Below, piece after piece: positions 37,531-46,481 of a stretch of DNA of 64,000 nt. This DNA comes from Acidobacteriota bacterium. GTDB taxonomy: Bacteria; Acidobacteriota; Thermoanaerobaculia; Thermoanaerobaculales; Thermoanaerobaculaceae. Numbering within the stretch: position 1 is the first letter of the stretch; the number at the start of each line of letters is the position of its first letter. The translations under genes and the position numbers were made by a program. The stretch is from positions 1 to 64,000 of the forward strand of contig SCRJ01000140.1 in NCBI GenBank assembly GCA_004298115.1, read 5' to 3'. The notes beneath the pieces are model-generated. The model saw nothing but the letters and a program-made list of their open reading frames with translations. It did no database searches and was not told where the DNA came from.

Positions 37531-37976
37531 GATCTGCCTCCGCTACCGGTGCGAAACCCCGTCCTGTCCATGCGGTCGAGCGGCGTCGGCGGCACGTAGC
37601 AGCGGCCGCAGCGCTGGCACGGGCCCATGAACACCTCGAGCCGCATCACCATGTCGTCGCCGCGGTCGGTCGCGGTCTCGAACTGCTGGCTCATCGTGAT
37701 CGCCTGCTCCGGGCACACCTCCTCGCAGCGGCCGCAGTACGTGCACCGCCGCCACTGGAACTCGAGCACGCGGAGGAGCTGGCCCGCATCGCGCACCTGG
37801 ATGACGCCGGCCGGACACACGTTGGCGCAGCCGCCGCAGCCGAAGCAGCGGTCGGGATCCAGCGTGATCTTGCCGCGGAAGCCCGGAGCCGGATCGTGGG
37901 GTGCGAACGGATACGGCAGCGTCACCCGCCCCGCCTTGAAGCAGATCAGCGCCTCCCGCAGCTTGGCTGTCAGCAC
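37527..37976 (-). CDS. 4Fe-4S ferredoxin-like hydrogenase subunit (HycF/HyfH)
   Basis: CFGCGGCANVCPAG, CTYCGRCEEVCPEQ; additional C-terminal CQRCGRC. Confidence 0.88.
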   Translation of the reverse strand: MLTAKLREALICFKAGRVTLPYPFAPHDPAPGFRGKITLDPDRCFGCGGCANVCPAGVIQVRDAGQLLRVLEFQWRRCTYCGRCEEVCPEQAITMSQQFETATDRGDDMVMRLEVFMGPCQRCGRCYVPPTPLDRMDRTGFRTGSGGRS

Positions 37977-37987
37977 GATTTCGCCTC

Positions 37988-38905
37988 CTACATCCCGATC
38001 ACCGCGAAGGCGAGGGCCGCCAGCGCAGAGAGCGCCACCCGCATGTAGTAGCCCATCGCCTGCTCGATCCGCAACCGCGGGTTGACCGCGTCGACCACCC
38101 CCACGAGGACGAGCACGGCCAGCGCCTTGACCAGCGTCAGCACGGCGTCGAGCGGCACGACGCCGAGGTGCGGCCACGGCACGAACACCTGCACGAGCAG
38201 CAGAGCGAAGATCAACTGCTTGGCCCACATCGCCCAGCGGAAGACGGCCAACCGCGGGCCGCTCTGCTCGATCAGCGGTCCGCCCATGATCTCCTGGTCC
38301 GCCTCGGGGATGTCGAACGGCAGCTTGCCGGCCTGCGCCTGCAGCGCGAGGAACAGGGCGACGGCGGCGATCGCCATGCTGATGGTCGGGCCGTGCTCGG
38401 CGTTCCACGCGAGGATGCCGCCGACCGAAAGCGTCCCCGCCTTGACCGCGCCGACCACCAGCGCCACCGCCAGGACCGGCTCGACCGAGAGCAGCATCAT
38501 CATCTCGCGCGAGCCGCCGACCGCCGCGTACGGACTGCCGCTGGCGAAGGCGGTGAGAATCAGAGCCACGGCGCTGGTCGCCGCCACGTAGATCAGCACG
38601 ATGAGGTCCCCGGCGAACCCCAACGGCGGCGCGGCGCCGAGCGGCACCAGCGTCGCCAGCAGCAGCACCGAGCCCAACGTGAGGGCCGGTGCGAGCGCGT
38701 ACGGCAACCCGCCGGTGGTGCGCAGGTCCTCCTTGCCGAGGAGCTTGAGCAGGTCGAGGTAGGGCTGGGTGAGCGGCGGCCCCTGACGCGAGTGGACGAT
38801 CGCCTTGAGCTTGCGCATGACACCCTCGACCAGCGGCGAAAGCAGCAGCGCCACCGCCACGTTGAGCAGGGCGAGTGCGAGCGCGAGCAGCGGTGCGGTC
38901 GTCAT
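37988..38905 (-). CDS. NuoH-like membrane subunit (HycD/HyfC)
   Basis: MRKLKAIVHSRQGPPLTQPYLDLLKLLGKEDLRTTGG...PFDIPEADQEIMGGPLIEQSGPRLAVFRW. Confidence 0.93.
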   Translation of the reverse strand: MTTAPLLALALALLNVAVALLLSPLVEGVMRKLKAIVHSRQGPPLTQPYLDLLKLLGKEDLRTTGGLPYALAPALTLGSVLLLATLVPLGAAPPLGFAGDLIVLIYVAATSAVALILTAFASGSPYAAVGGSREMMMLLSVEPVLAVALVVGAVKAGTLSVGGILAWNAEHGPTISMAIAAVALFLALQAQAGKLPFDIPEADQEIMGGPLIEQSGPRLAVFRWAMWAKQLIFALLLVQVFVPWPHLGVVPLDAVLTLVKALAVLVLVGVVDAVNPRLRIEQAMGYYMRVALSALAALAFAVIGM

Positions 38906-40602
38906 CGCCGTCCTCCCCGGAGCGTCAGTTCGCGCGACATCGCGAGCAGCTCCTGGCGTGAGTAGACCCGGCGCGAGTGCGTGCTCACGTCGATCGCCTC
39001 GACCCGCTCGGTGCAGGAGAAGCAGGGGTCCAGGCTGCCGAGCGTGATCGGCACGTCGGCGATCGCGGCGTGGTCGATCATCGCCGGCATCGCCTGCAGG
39101 TTCGGGTAGGTCGGCGCGCGCACCCGCCAGCGGTACGGGCGGTTGTCGCCGCCGGTCATGACGAAGTGCACGGCCTCGCCGCGCGGCGCCTCGACCACCG
39201 AGATGCCGATCCGGTCGCGCGGGATCTCGTCCTTGACCTCCGCCAGCACCTCGCCGGCGGGGAGCCTGGCCAGGCCCTCGCGCACCTGGCGGATCGAGTC
39301 GAGCAGCTCCTCGACGCGGACCAGCACGCGCGCCCAGGTGTCGCCCGCCTGCTGCGTGCACAGTCGCGGCGGCACCTCATCGTAGGCGGCGTACGGGTGG
39401 TCGAGGCGCGCGTCGATCGGCACGCCGGAGCCGCGCGCCGGCGGCCCCACCACGCACACCTGTCGCGCCCAATCGCCCGTCAACACCCCGACGTTCTTGG
39501 TCCGCGCCAGCAGCGTGGTGTCGCCGACGATCGCGTCGCGCACCGCCACCGACTCGCGCTCGACCTCGTCGACCACCTTGAGGACCTTCGCGACGACAGT
39601 CGCCGGCAGGTCCCGGCGCAGGCCGCCGATCGTGTTCATGCCGTATGTCTTGCGGTTGCCGCTGATCTCCTCCGCGAGCCACATCACCGGCTCGCGCATC
39701 CGCCAGGTCTGCATCAGCACCGTGTCGAAGCCGAGGATGTGGCCCGCGATCCCCAGCCACAGCAGGTGCGAGTGGACGCGCTCGAGCTCGAGCATGATCG
39801 AACGGATGTAGCGGGCGCGCCGCGGCACCTCGATGCCGGCGGCCTTCTCCACCGCCTGGCAATAGGCGGTCGAGTGGATGAACCCACAGATGCCGCAGAT
39901 GCGCTCGGCAAGGTACGGGATCTCGTTGTAGGTGAGCGTGCTCTCGCCGAGCTTTTCGATGCCGCGGTGGTTGTAGAAGCCGCGATAGTCGCAGCCGACG
40001 ACCGTTTCGCCCTCGACGAACAGCCGCCAGTACGAGGGCTCCTCGAGCACTGGGAAGAAGGGCCCGATGGGCAGCACGCTCGCGCCCTCAGGCGGCTGTT
40101 TCGGCACCGGCGCCACGCCCTCGGCCGCGGGCGGGCGGTAGTCGTAGGGGAAGTCGCGGCGCAGCGGGAAGAGGCCTTCGGGCCAGTCGTCGGCGAGCAA
40201 CAGGCGGCGCGGGTCGGGGTGCCCGTCCGGCGTCACCCCGACCGCGTCGCGGCACTCCCGCTCCGCCCAGTTGGCGCCCGGGACCAGCGCCGCGATCGAG
40301 TCGACGTGCGGGTCATCGGGACTCACCGCGCACTCGAGCACTACGAACAGGTGCTCGCCGTCGAGCGAGAAGAGGTAGAGGACGCGATAGTCCGCCGACA
40401 GCGGTCGGGCGTCGATCCCCACCGTGATCAGGAAGCGCGCCCGCAGCCGCAGCAGCTCCTCGGTCGCGCTGCGGAGTTCCTCGGGGGCTACCACGAGACG
40501 GAGGGTGTCGGGTGGCCCCTGTGACGCGGCCCGCAGGCCCGCGCCGATCTTCCGGGCCACCGCCTCGTTCACCTGCGCCGCGACGCCCAAAACGCTCGCC
40601 AT
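38902..40602 (-). CDS. Group 4 [NiFe] hydrogenase large subunit with NuoC-like N-terminus (HycE/HyfG)
   Basis: L1 RICGICGFIHS and L2 DPCFSCTERVE both intact; NuoC-like GANWAERECRDAVGV. Confidence 0.94.
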   Translation of the reverse strand: MASVLGVAAQVNEAVARKIGAGLRAASQGPPDTLRLVVAPEELRSATEELLRLRARFLITVGIDARPLSADYRVLYLFSLDGEHLFVVLECAVSPDDPHVDSIAALVPGANWAERECRDAVGVTPDGHPDPRRLLLADDWPEGLFPLRRDFPYDYRPPAAEGVAPVPKQPPEGASVLPIGPFFPVLEEPSYWRLFVEGETVVGCDYRGFYNHRGIEKLGESTLTYNEIPYLAERICGICGFIHSTAYCQAVEKAAGIEVPRRARYIRSIMLELERVHSHLLWLGIAGHILGFDTVLMQTWRMREPVMWLAEEISGNRKTYGMNTIGGLRRDLPATVVAKVLKVVDEVERESVAVRDAIVGDTTLLARTKNVGVLTGDWARQVCVVGPPARGSGVPIDARLDHPYAAYDEVPPRLCTQQAGDTWARVLVRVEELLDSIRQVREGLARLPAGEVLAEVKDEIPRDRIGISVVEAPRGEAVHFVMTGGDNRPYRWRVRAPTYPNLQAMPAMIDHAAIADVPITLGSLDPCFSCTERVEAIDVSTHSRRVYSRQELLAMSRELTLRGGRR

Positions 40603-40612
40603 CGTCCGCTCC

Positions 40613-42619
40613 TCACCCGACCAGCCCGAGCACGATCGCCACCACGGCGACCGCGCCGACGACGATCCAAAGGAGGTACACCTGCGGCACGCCGACGTGG
40701 CTGCGGCTCACCGCGCCCGCCGCCCGCTCGACCAGCCGGGCGGCCGGCCGGTAGGCCCACGCGTCGACGTCGAAGGCACGCCGCAACCCGCCGGGGAACG
40801 CCGGCACCCGCCAGCGGATGCGCGGGTAGATCCCTGCGAAGGCGTGTTTGAACGGCAGGTAGAAGCTCGACGCCGCGTAGCGCACGGTGGCCGCGGCGTG
40901 CTCCTCGCCCCCGGTCCACACCGCGACCTCGCGCCGCCCGGCGCCGCCGGCGCGCTGCAGGCCGTAGGCGACGAACGCGAGCACGACCATCCCGCCCGCC
41001 ACCACCAGCGGCGACCACAGCGCGAGCGCGGCCCCGCCGCCCGTGACCGCCAGGCCCCACGGTCCGCCGAGAAGCTCGGAGGCGCTCGGCACCGCGATCG
41101 GGACGCTGGCCGCCGCCGCATCGCGGATGAAACGCAGCGGCCAGAACGGAAGCACGCCGAGCAGCACGCAGAGCGCGGCCAGGACGACCTGCGCCGCCGC
41201 CATGGTGGCCGGCACCTCGCTCACCCGGCGCTCCGGGTTCGGCTGCCCGAGGAAGACGGCTCCGAGAACCTTCAGGAACGACGCCAGGGTCGCGAGCGAG
41301 ATGAACATCGCCACCAGGCCGAGGATCAGGAAGAGCGGCTGCGCCATCCCCGCCAGCAGACAGGCGGCGACGATCAGCCACTTGCTGGCGAACCCGTTGA
41401 GGGGCGGCACGCCGGCGATCGCCAGCGACGCCACCGTTGACGACCCCGCCGTCAGCGGCATGGCGGCGGCCAGCCCGCCGAGCCGGTTCATGTCGCGCTC
41501 GCCGGTGCGGTACAGCACGGCGCCGGCGCCGAGGAACAGGCACGCCTTGAAGCAGGCGTGGTTGGCGGCGTGGAACAGCGCGCCCACGATCGCGAGCGCG
41601 CCCAGGGTCGGCGCCGTCCGCAAGCAGGCGATGCCGACCCCGAGACCGAGGCAGATGTAGCCGATCTGGCCGATGGTGTGGAACGCCATCAGCCGCTTGC
41701 TGTCGGTCTGGCGCAACGCCGTCAGCGTGCCGACGAACAGGGATGCCGTACCCGCCAGCGCGATCGCGATCCCCCACCCGACCGCCGCGGCCGAGGCCGG
41801 CAGGAGCGCGCCGAAGAAACGCACCAGTCCGTAGATCCCCAGCTTGACCAGGGCGCCCGAGAGCGCCGCGCTCATTCCCGACGGCGCCACCGGATGGGCG
41901 TCGGGCAGCCAGTCGCCCATCGGCAGCACCCCGGCCTTGGTGGCGAAGCCGATGAAGAGGAGGCCGAGCACGGTGTGCGCCAGCAACGGCCGCGTGGCGA
42001 GCAGCTGCGCGAGCGCCGCCAGCAGATCGCCGAAGTGGAACGAGCCGCACTGGCGCCAGAGCACGAGCGCCGCCACGACCATGCACAGCGTCGCCGCGTG
42101 GGTGATCACGAAGTACTTCCACCCGGCGCGTTGGCTGGCGGCGTTCTCCCGCTCGAAGGTGACCAGGAAGAACGAGGTCAGCGTCATGAGCTCCCAGCAC
42201 ACCAGGAAGAAGAGGAAGTCGGAGACGACCAGCACGCCGACGATCGCCGCGAAGAACACCAGCAGGATCGGATAGAACTTCGCCAGCGTGTTGCCCGCGA
42301 AGTGCGTCATGTAGTCGACCGAGTAGAGCGTGGCGACCACGGCGATCGTCGCGACGATCGCCAGGAAGAACGCCGACAGCGGGTCGACCACGACCGACAG
42401 CCGCGCCCCCAGGTCCGGCAGCGCGAGCACGGTCGCCTCGCCCTCGGCCCGCGATGAGAACGCCCGCACCACGACGACCCAGATGGCCGCTGCCGCCGCC
42501 GCCACGAACGCCGTGCTCACCCACCCAGCGAGCCTGGCCCGGCGCGCCAGCGCCAGGCTCGCGGCGGCGCCCGCCAGCAGGACCGCGATCGCGACGGCGA
42601 GCAGTTCGGGGGTGGTCAT
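40613..42619 (-). CDS. Proton-conducting antiporter-like membrane subunit (HyfB/NuoL-like)
   Basis: LGLLFIGFATKAGVLPMGDWLPDAHPVAPSGMSAALSGALVKLGIYGLVRF. Confidence 0.92.
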   Translation of the reverse strand: MTTPELLAVAIAVLLAGAAASLALARRARLAGWVSTAFVAAAAAAIWVVVVRAFSSRAEGEATVLALPDLGARLSVVVDPLSAFFLAIVATIAVVATLYSVDYMTHFAGNTLAKFYPILLVFFAAIVGVLVVSDFLFFLVCWELMTLTSFFLVTFERENAASQRAGWKYFVITHAATLCMVVAALVLWRQCGSFHFGDLLAALAQLLATRPLLAHTVLGLLFIGFATKAGVLPMGDWLPDAHPVAPSGMSAALSGALVKLGIYGLVRFFGALLPASAAAVGWGIAIALAGTASLFVGTLTALRQTDSKRLMAFHTIGQIGYICLGLGVGIACLRTAPTLGALAIVGALFHAANHACFKACLFLGAGAVLYRTGERDMNRLGGLAAAMPLTAGSSTVASLAIAGVPPLNGFASKWLIVAACLLAGMAQPLFLILGLVAMFISLATLASFLKVLGAVFLGQPNPERRVSEVPATMAAAQVVLAALCVLLGVLPFWPLRFIRDAAAASVPIAVPSASELLGGPWGLAVTGGGAALALWSPLVVAGGMVVLAFVAYGLQRAGGAGRREVAVWTGGEEHAAATVRYAASSFYLPFKHAFAGIYPRIRWRVPAFPGGLRRAFDVDAWAYRPAARLVERAAGAVSRSHVGVPQVYLLWIVVGAVAVVAIVLGLVG

Positions 42620-42623
42620 GGCC

Positions 42624-44087
42624 TCACCTTCCGATCCACTGCACGAGCGGGATGCCGAACGCCGGAGCGACCAGGCAGCCGAGCATCAGCACGACGAGCG
42701 CGGCCGACATCGCCGGCGGCGGGTCGGAGTTGACGCACGCCACCGGCGTCGTCTCGCCGAGGAACACCTTCTGCGCCACGTGCAGCAGCCAGGCGAACGA
42801 GATCAGGCTCTCGAAGAGCACCAGCGTCACCACGACCGGCCCGATCGCGCCGGCGAGCCGCATCGCGCCCGCGACGATCATGAACTTGCTCCAGAAGCTG
42901 CCGAACGGGGGCACGCCGGCGACCGCCAGCACGCCGACGAAGAACGCCGTGGCCGTGAGCGGCATCGTGCGCGCCACACCGGCGAGGGCGGAGATGCTGC
43001 GCGAGCCGGTGACGTACGCCACCGCCCCGACGCAGAGGAACAGCGCCGCCTTGCCGAAACCGTGGCAGAGGATGTGCAGCGCGGCGCCGCGCAGGGCGGT
43101 AACCGATCCGAGCGCCCCGAGCGCGACGCCGAGCATCACGTACCCGAGGTTGGCGATCGTCGAGTACGCGAGCAGGCGCTTGAGGTCGTCCTGGATGAAG
43201 TAGTAGGAAAGCGCGACGAATATCGTCACGAGCGCCATCGCCCCGGCGAGCATCGCCACCGCGGGCGGCACCTCCGGGTTCGCGACGACGACGCGCGCCA
43301 TCAGGTAGACGCCCGCCTTGACCATGGCCGCGGCGTGCAGGTACGCGGAGATCGGCGTCGGCGCTGCCATCGCGTCGGGCAGCCAGGTGTGGAACGGCAC
43401 CTGGGCGGCTTTCGCCCAGGCGGCGATCAGCAGCATCACGAGCACCGCGGCGCGCCAGTCGCCGGGGAGCTGCCCCAGCGCCGCGAACTCGAACGAACCG
43501 GTCTTGACGAACAGCACGCAGATGGCGCCGAGGAAGAACAGACCGCCGGCGCCGGTCATCACCAGCGCCTTGAACCCGGCGGCGAGGCTCCTCGGGGTTC
43601 CGTAGTAGGAGATCAGCGCCCACGAGCAAACCGTCGTCATCTCCCAGAAGATGAACAGCTGGAGGAAGTTCGGCGAGATCGCCACGCCCACCATGCTGGC
43701 CAGGAAGAGGAGCAGCCAGAAGTAGTAGCGGCCCTGCCCCGCAGGGCCCTCCGGGTGTTCCCGATTGGCGGCGGAGAGGTACCGGGTCGAGTACAACACG
43801 GTGAGGAAGCCGATCACCGTCACCACCAGCAGCAGGATGCAACCGAGAGGGTCAAGCAGGACGCCGGGCACCGGTGCGGACGCAGTCCCGGCGAGGAACG
43901 GCAAGTCGCCGAGCGTGACCCGATAGCTCACACCGTACCCGGCGAGACAGCACCACACCGCGAGAACCGCCACCACTGCCGCCGCCGTTGCCGCAACCCA
44001 GCGGGCGAACGCTCCCTTCACCACCGCTGCGACCGCCGCCGCCAGCGCCGGCAGGAGGACCATCAGCACGAGCATCCAGCTCAGCAT
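42624..44087 (-). CDS. Proton-conducting antiporter-like membrane subunit (MrpD/NuoM-like)
   Basis: AWAKAAQVPFHTWLPDAMAAPTPISAYLHAAAMVKAGVYLMARV. Confidence 0.92.
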   Translation of the reverse strand: MLSWMLVLMVLLPALAAAVAAVVKGAFARWVAATAAAVVAVLAVWCCLAGYGVSYRVTLGDLPFLAGTASAPVPGVLLDPLGCILLLVVTVIGFLTVLYSTRYLSAANREHPEGPAGQGRYYFWLLLFLASMVGVAISPNFLQLFIFWEMTTVCSWALISYYGTPRSLAAGFKALVMTGAGGLFFLGAICVLFVKTGSFEFAALGQLPGDWRAAVLVMLLIAAWAKAAQVPFHTWLPDAMAAPTPISAYLHAAAMVKAGVYLMARVVVANPEVPPAVAMLAGAMALVTIFVALSYYFIQDDLKRLLAYSTIANLGYVMLGVALGALGSVTALRGAALHILCHGFGKAALFLCVGAVAYVTGSRSISALAGVARTMPLTATAFFVGVLAVAGVPPFGSFWSKFMIVAGAMRLAGAIGPVVVTLVLFESLISFAWLLHVAQKVFLGETTPVACVNSDPPPAMSAALVVLMLGCLVAPAFGIPLVQWIGR

Positions 44088-44599
44088 GACGCCGACCTCT
44101 CCGCCCCCGAAGGGCCACAGGGCGCGACGCGCCCCGACGGCAGCACGTCGATCAGCAGCTCGGCCAGGCTCGCCGCGCTCGCGGCGACCTCTGGGCTCGG
44201 CGGCATCGCGAGCTCGGTGTGCCCGGGTTGCACCGCCAGCACCGCGACGCGCGCGCCGGTCTCCCGCCGCACGATCTCCATCAGCATGGACAGCGGCATG
44301 CGATGGGTCGACGCCATGTACGACGACAGCTCGCGGGCGGAAAGCAGCGCCGCGGTGCCCGGCGCCTCGCCGAGGTCGATCGCGTCGAAGAACAGCACGG
44401 CGTCCGGCGAGGCCGTGATGGCGGCGAGGACGAAATTCTCCGGCACGTCCTCGGCGTCGATGACGAGCGCGCGCACCCGTCCGGCGAGGAGGCGGGCCAG
44501 CAGCGAGCCGAAGGCGTCGTCGCCGCGCACCGGGTTCCCGATGCCGACGATCGTGACGGCGCCAGAGAGAAGCTCCGCGAGCTCCGCGCGCAGGCTCAC
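44081..44599 (-). CDS. Hydrogenase maturation protease (HycI/HyaD family)
   Basis: VTIVGIGNPVRGDDAFGSLLARLL...AVLFFDAIDLGEAPGTA...STHRMPLSML; GTGA overlap with upstream gene. Confidence 0.9.
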   Translation of the reverse strand: MSLRAELAELLSGAVTIVGIGNPVRGDDAFGSLLARLLAGRVRALVIDAEDVPENFVLAAITASPDAVLFFDAIDLGEAPGTAALLSARELSSYMASTHRMPLSMLMEIVRRETGARVAVLAVQPGHTELAMPPSPEVAASAASLAELLIDVLPSGRVAPCGPSGAERSASC

Positions 44600-45417
44600 T
44601 CCGTCATCTCCCGGATCTGCCGGTAGGTGAAGACCGGACCGTCGCGGCAGACGTAGCGGTGGCCGATGCAGCAGTGGTTGCACTTGCCGACCCCGCACTG
44701 CATCATCCGCTCCAGCGTCGAGATCACCGAGTCGGGGCTGAACCCCCGCATCAGCAGCTCCTGGACGACGAACTTGATCATGATCGGCGGCCCGCAGACG
44801 TACGCCAGCGTGGTGGCCGGCTTGAGCTCGGTCCTGTCGAAGAGGACCGGCACCATGCCGACGTTGCCGGTCCAGCCGGTTTCGCCGCGATCGACGGTGA
44901 CGTGGATCTCGACGTCCCCCCGCCTCGCCCACTCCTCGAGCTCGTCCTTGTAGACCAGGTCGGTGGGCGTGCGGGCGCCGTAGAGGATCGTCACCTTACC
45001 GAAGCGGTCGCGCTCGTCGAGCACGTTCCAGATCAGCCCGCGCAGCGGCGGCAGGCCGATGCCGCCGCCGATGAACAGCAGGTCCTTCGCCGTGGCCGCG
45101 GCCACGTCGAAACCGTTGCCGCACGGCCCTCGCACGCCGACCTCGTCGCCGGCCGCCAGGGTGTGCATCGCGTCCGTCAGCACGCCCGTGCGGCGCACCG
45201 TGGTCTGGATGCACTCCGTCCGTGTCGGGCTCGAGGCGAAGCAGAACGGGGCCTCGCCGACGCCGAACACCGACAGCTCCATGAACTGCCCCGGTGAGAA
45301 CGTGAAGTCGCGCGGCTCGCCGCCCTGGCGGAGAACGAGGTCGAACGTCTTTGTGTCCGGCGTCTCGTCGCGGACCGCGGCGATCCGCGCCACCCGCGGC
45401 AGGAACAGGTTATCCAT
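44596..45417 (-). CDS. FAD/NAD(P)-binding, [2Fe-2S] electron-transfer subunit (HydG/AsrB-like)
   Basis: FSPGQFMELSVFGVGEAPFCFASSP, DLLFIGGGIGLPPLRGLI, CGPPIMIKFV, C-terminal CGVGKCNHCCIGHRYVCRDGPVF. Confidence 0.9.
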   Translation of the reverse strand: MDNLFLPRVARIAAVRDETPDTKTFDLVLRQGGEPRDFTFSPGQFMELSVFGVGEAPFCFASSPTRTECIQTTVRRTGVLTDAMHTLAAGDEVGVRGPCGNGFDVAAATAKDLLFIGGGIGLPPLRGLIWNVLDERDRFGKVTILYGARTPTDLVYKDELEEWARRGDVEIHVTVDRGETGWTGNVGMVPVLFDRTELKPATTLAYVCGPPIMIKFVVQELLMRGFSPDSVISTLERMMQCGVGKCNHCCIGHRYVCRDGPVFTYRQIREMTE

Positions 45418-46462
45418 GCCACTCTCCCTTGCGGATCGCGGCCACGACGGCCGGCATGTCGCTGGTCCCCAGGCAGACCTTCACGCAGCGCCCGCAGCCG
45501 ACGCAGCCCACCGCGCCGTCCCGGCGGAAGTACTGGGCGCTCACCTTGTGGAAGAAGCGCCGCTTCACCCGCTCCCGGTGCGCCTCGCGGGGGTTGTGGC
45601 CGGACGCCTCGAGCGTGAAGGCGCGGAACTGGCAGGAGTCCCAGGTGCGGCAGCGGACCCAGCGCCCGTCGCGCGCCTGGTCCTTCACCGAGAAGCAGTA
45701 GCAGGTGGGGCAGACGAAGTTGCAGGCGCCGCACTCGAGGCACGTGTCCGCGATCTCGTCCCACAGCTCCGCGCTCACCCGGCCGACCGACACGCGCCGC
45801 ATCGCCGAGGCGAAGTGGCACGTTTCCGGGCCGAACGCCCGCTTCGCCGCCTCCTCCAGCTCGTGCCGCAGCGCCACCTCGTCGGCCCGCCCCGTCCGGA
45901 ACAGGTCGGCCGACGGCTCGAGGAGACGGCCGCCCTTCTCGCTGCCCACCTCGGCGAGGAAACGGTCGCCGAGATCGGTGAGCTGGACGTCGAACGAATC
46001 GGCCAGGAACGGCCCGGCGTCGCAGCAGATGCAGAAGCCGAACGCACAGGGCGCGACGCACGCCACGCTGACCGAGGTCACCGCGGCGGCGCGCCGAAGG
46101 TACGCCGCGTCGGCGAGGTCGTACTCGTGCACCCGCGTGAGGAACTCGATCCCCTTGACGTCGCAACTGCGCAACCCGAAGAGCACCCGCGGCGTCTCGT
46201 CGTAGACCGGCTCGACCACGAAGCCGCCGGGACCCCTCCCGATCGAGACGAGAGGGTCCGTCTGCGGCAGCACCGCCTGCTTCGGCGGGAGCAGCGGGAT
46301 GTCCCCGCCCCACTGCACCTCGAGGGGAGAGGAGATCCTGCGTAAGATGATGTCGCCGGCCCGGGCAGACGTCGGCGCGAGGACCTCGGCCCTCTCCATG
46401 AGGCGGCCGATCCACTCGCGCATCCTCTCCTTGCCGATCGTGCGAGCCGCGTTTGAGTGCAT
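45410..46462 (-). CDS. 4Fe-4S dicluster electron-transfer subunit (HydB/AsrA-like)
   Basis: CLECGACNFVCPTCYCFSVKDQ, CVGCGRCVKVCLGTSDMP. Confidence 0.9.
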   Translation of the reverse strand: MHSNAARTIGKERMREWIGRLMERAEVLAPTSARAGDIILRRISSPLEVQWGGDIPLLPPKQAVLPQTDPLVSIGRGPGGFVVEPVYDETPRVLFGLRSCDVKGIEFLTRVHEYDLADAAYLRRAAAVTSVSVACVAPCAFGFCICCDAGPFLADSFDVQLTDLGDRFLAEVGSEKGGRLLEPSADLFRTGRADEVALRHELEEAAKRAFGPETCHFASAMRRVSVGRVSAELWDEIADTCLECGACNFVCPTCYCFSVKDQARDGRWVRCRTWDSCQFRAFTLEASGHNPREAHRERVKRRFFHKVSAQYFRRDGAVGCVGCGRCVKVCLGTSDMPAVVAAIRKGEWHG

Positions 46463-46481
46463 TCGCGCTCCCGAAGGTCCT

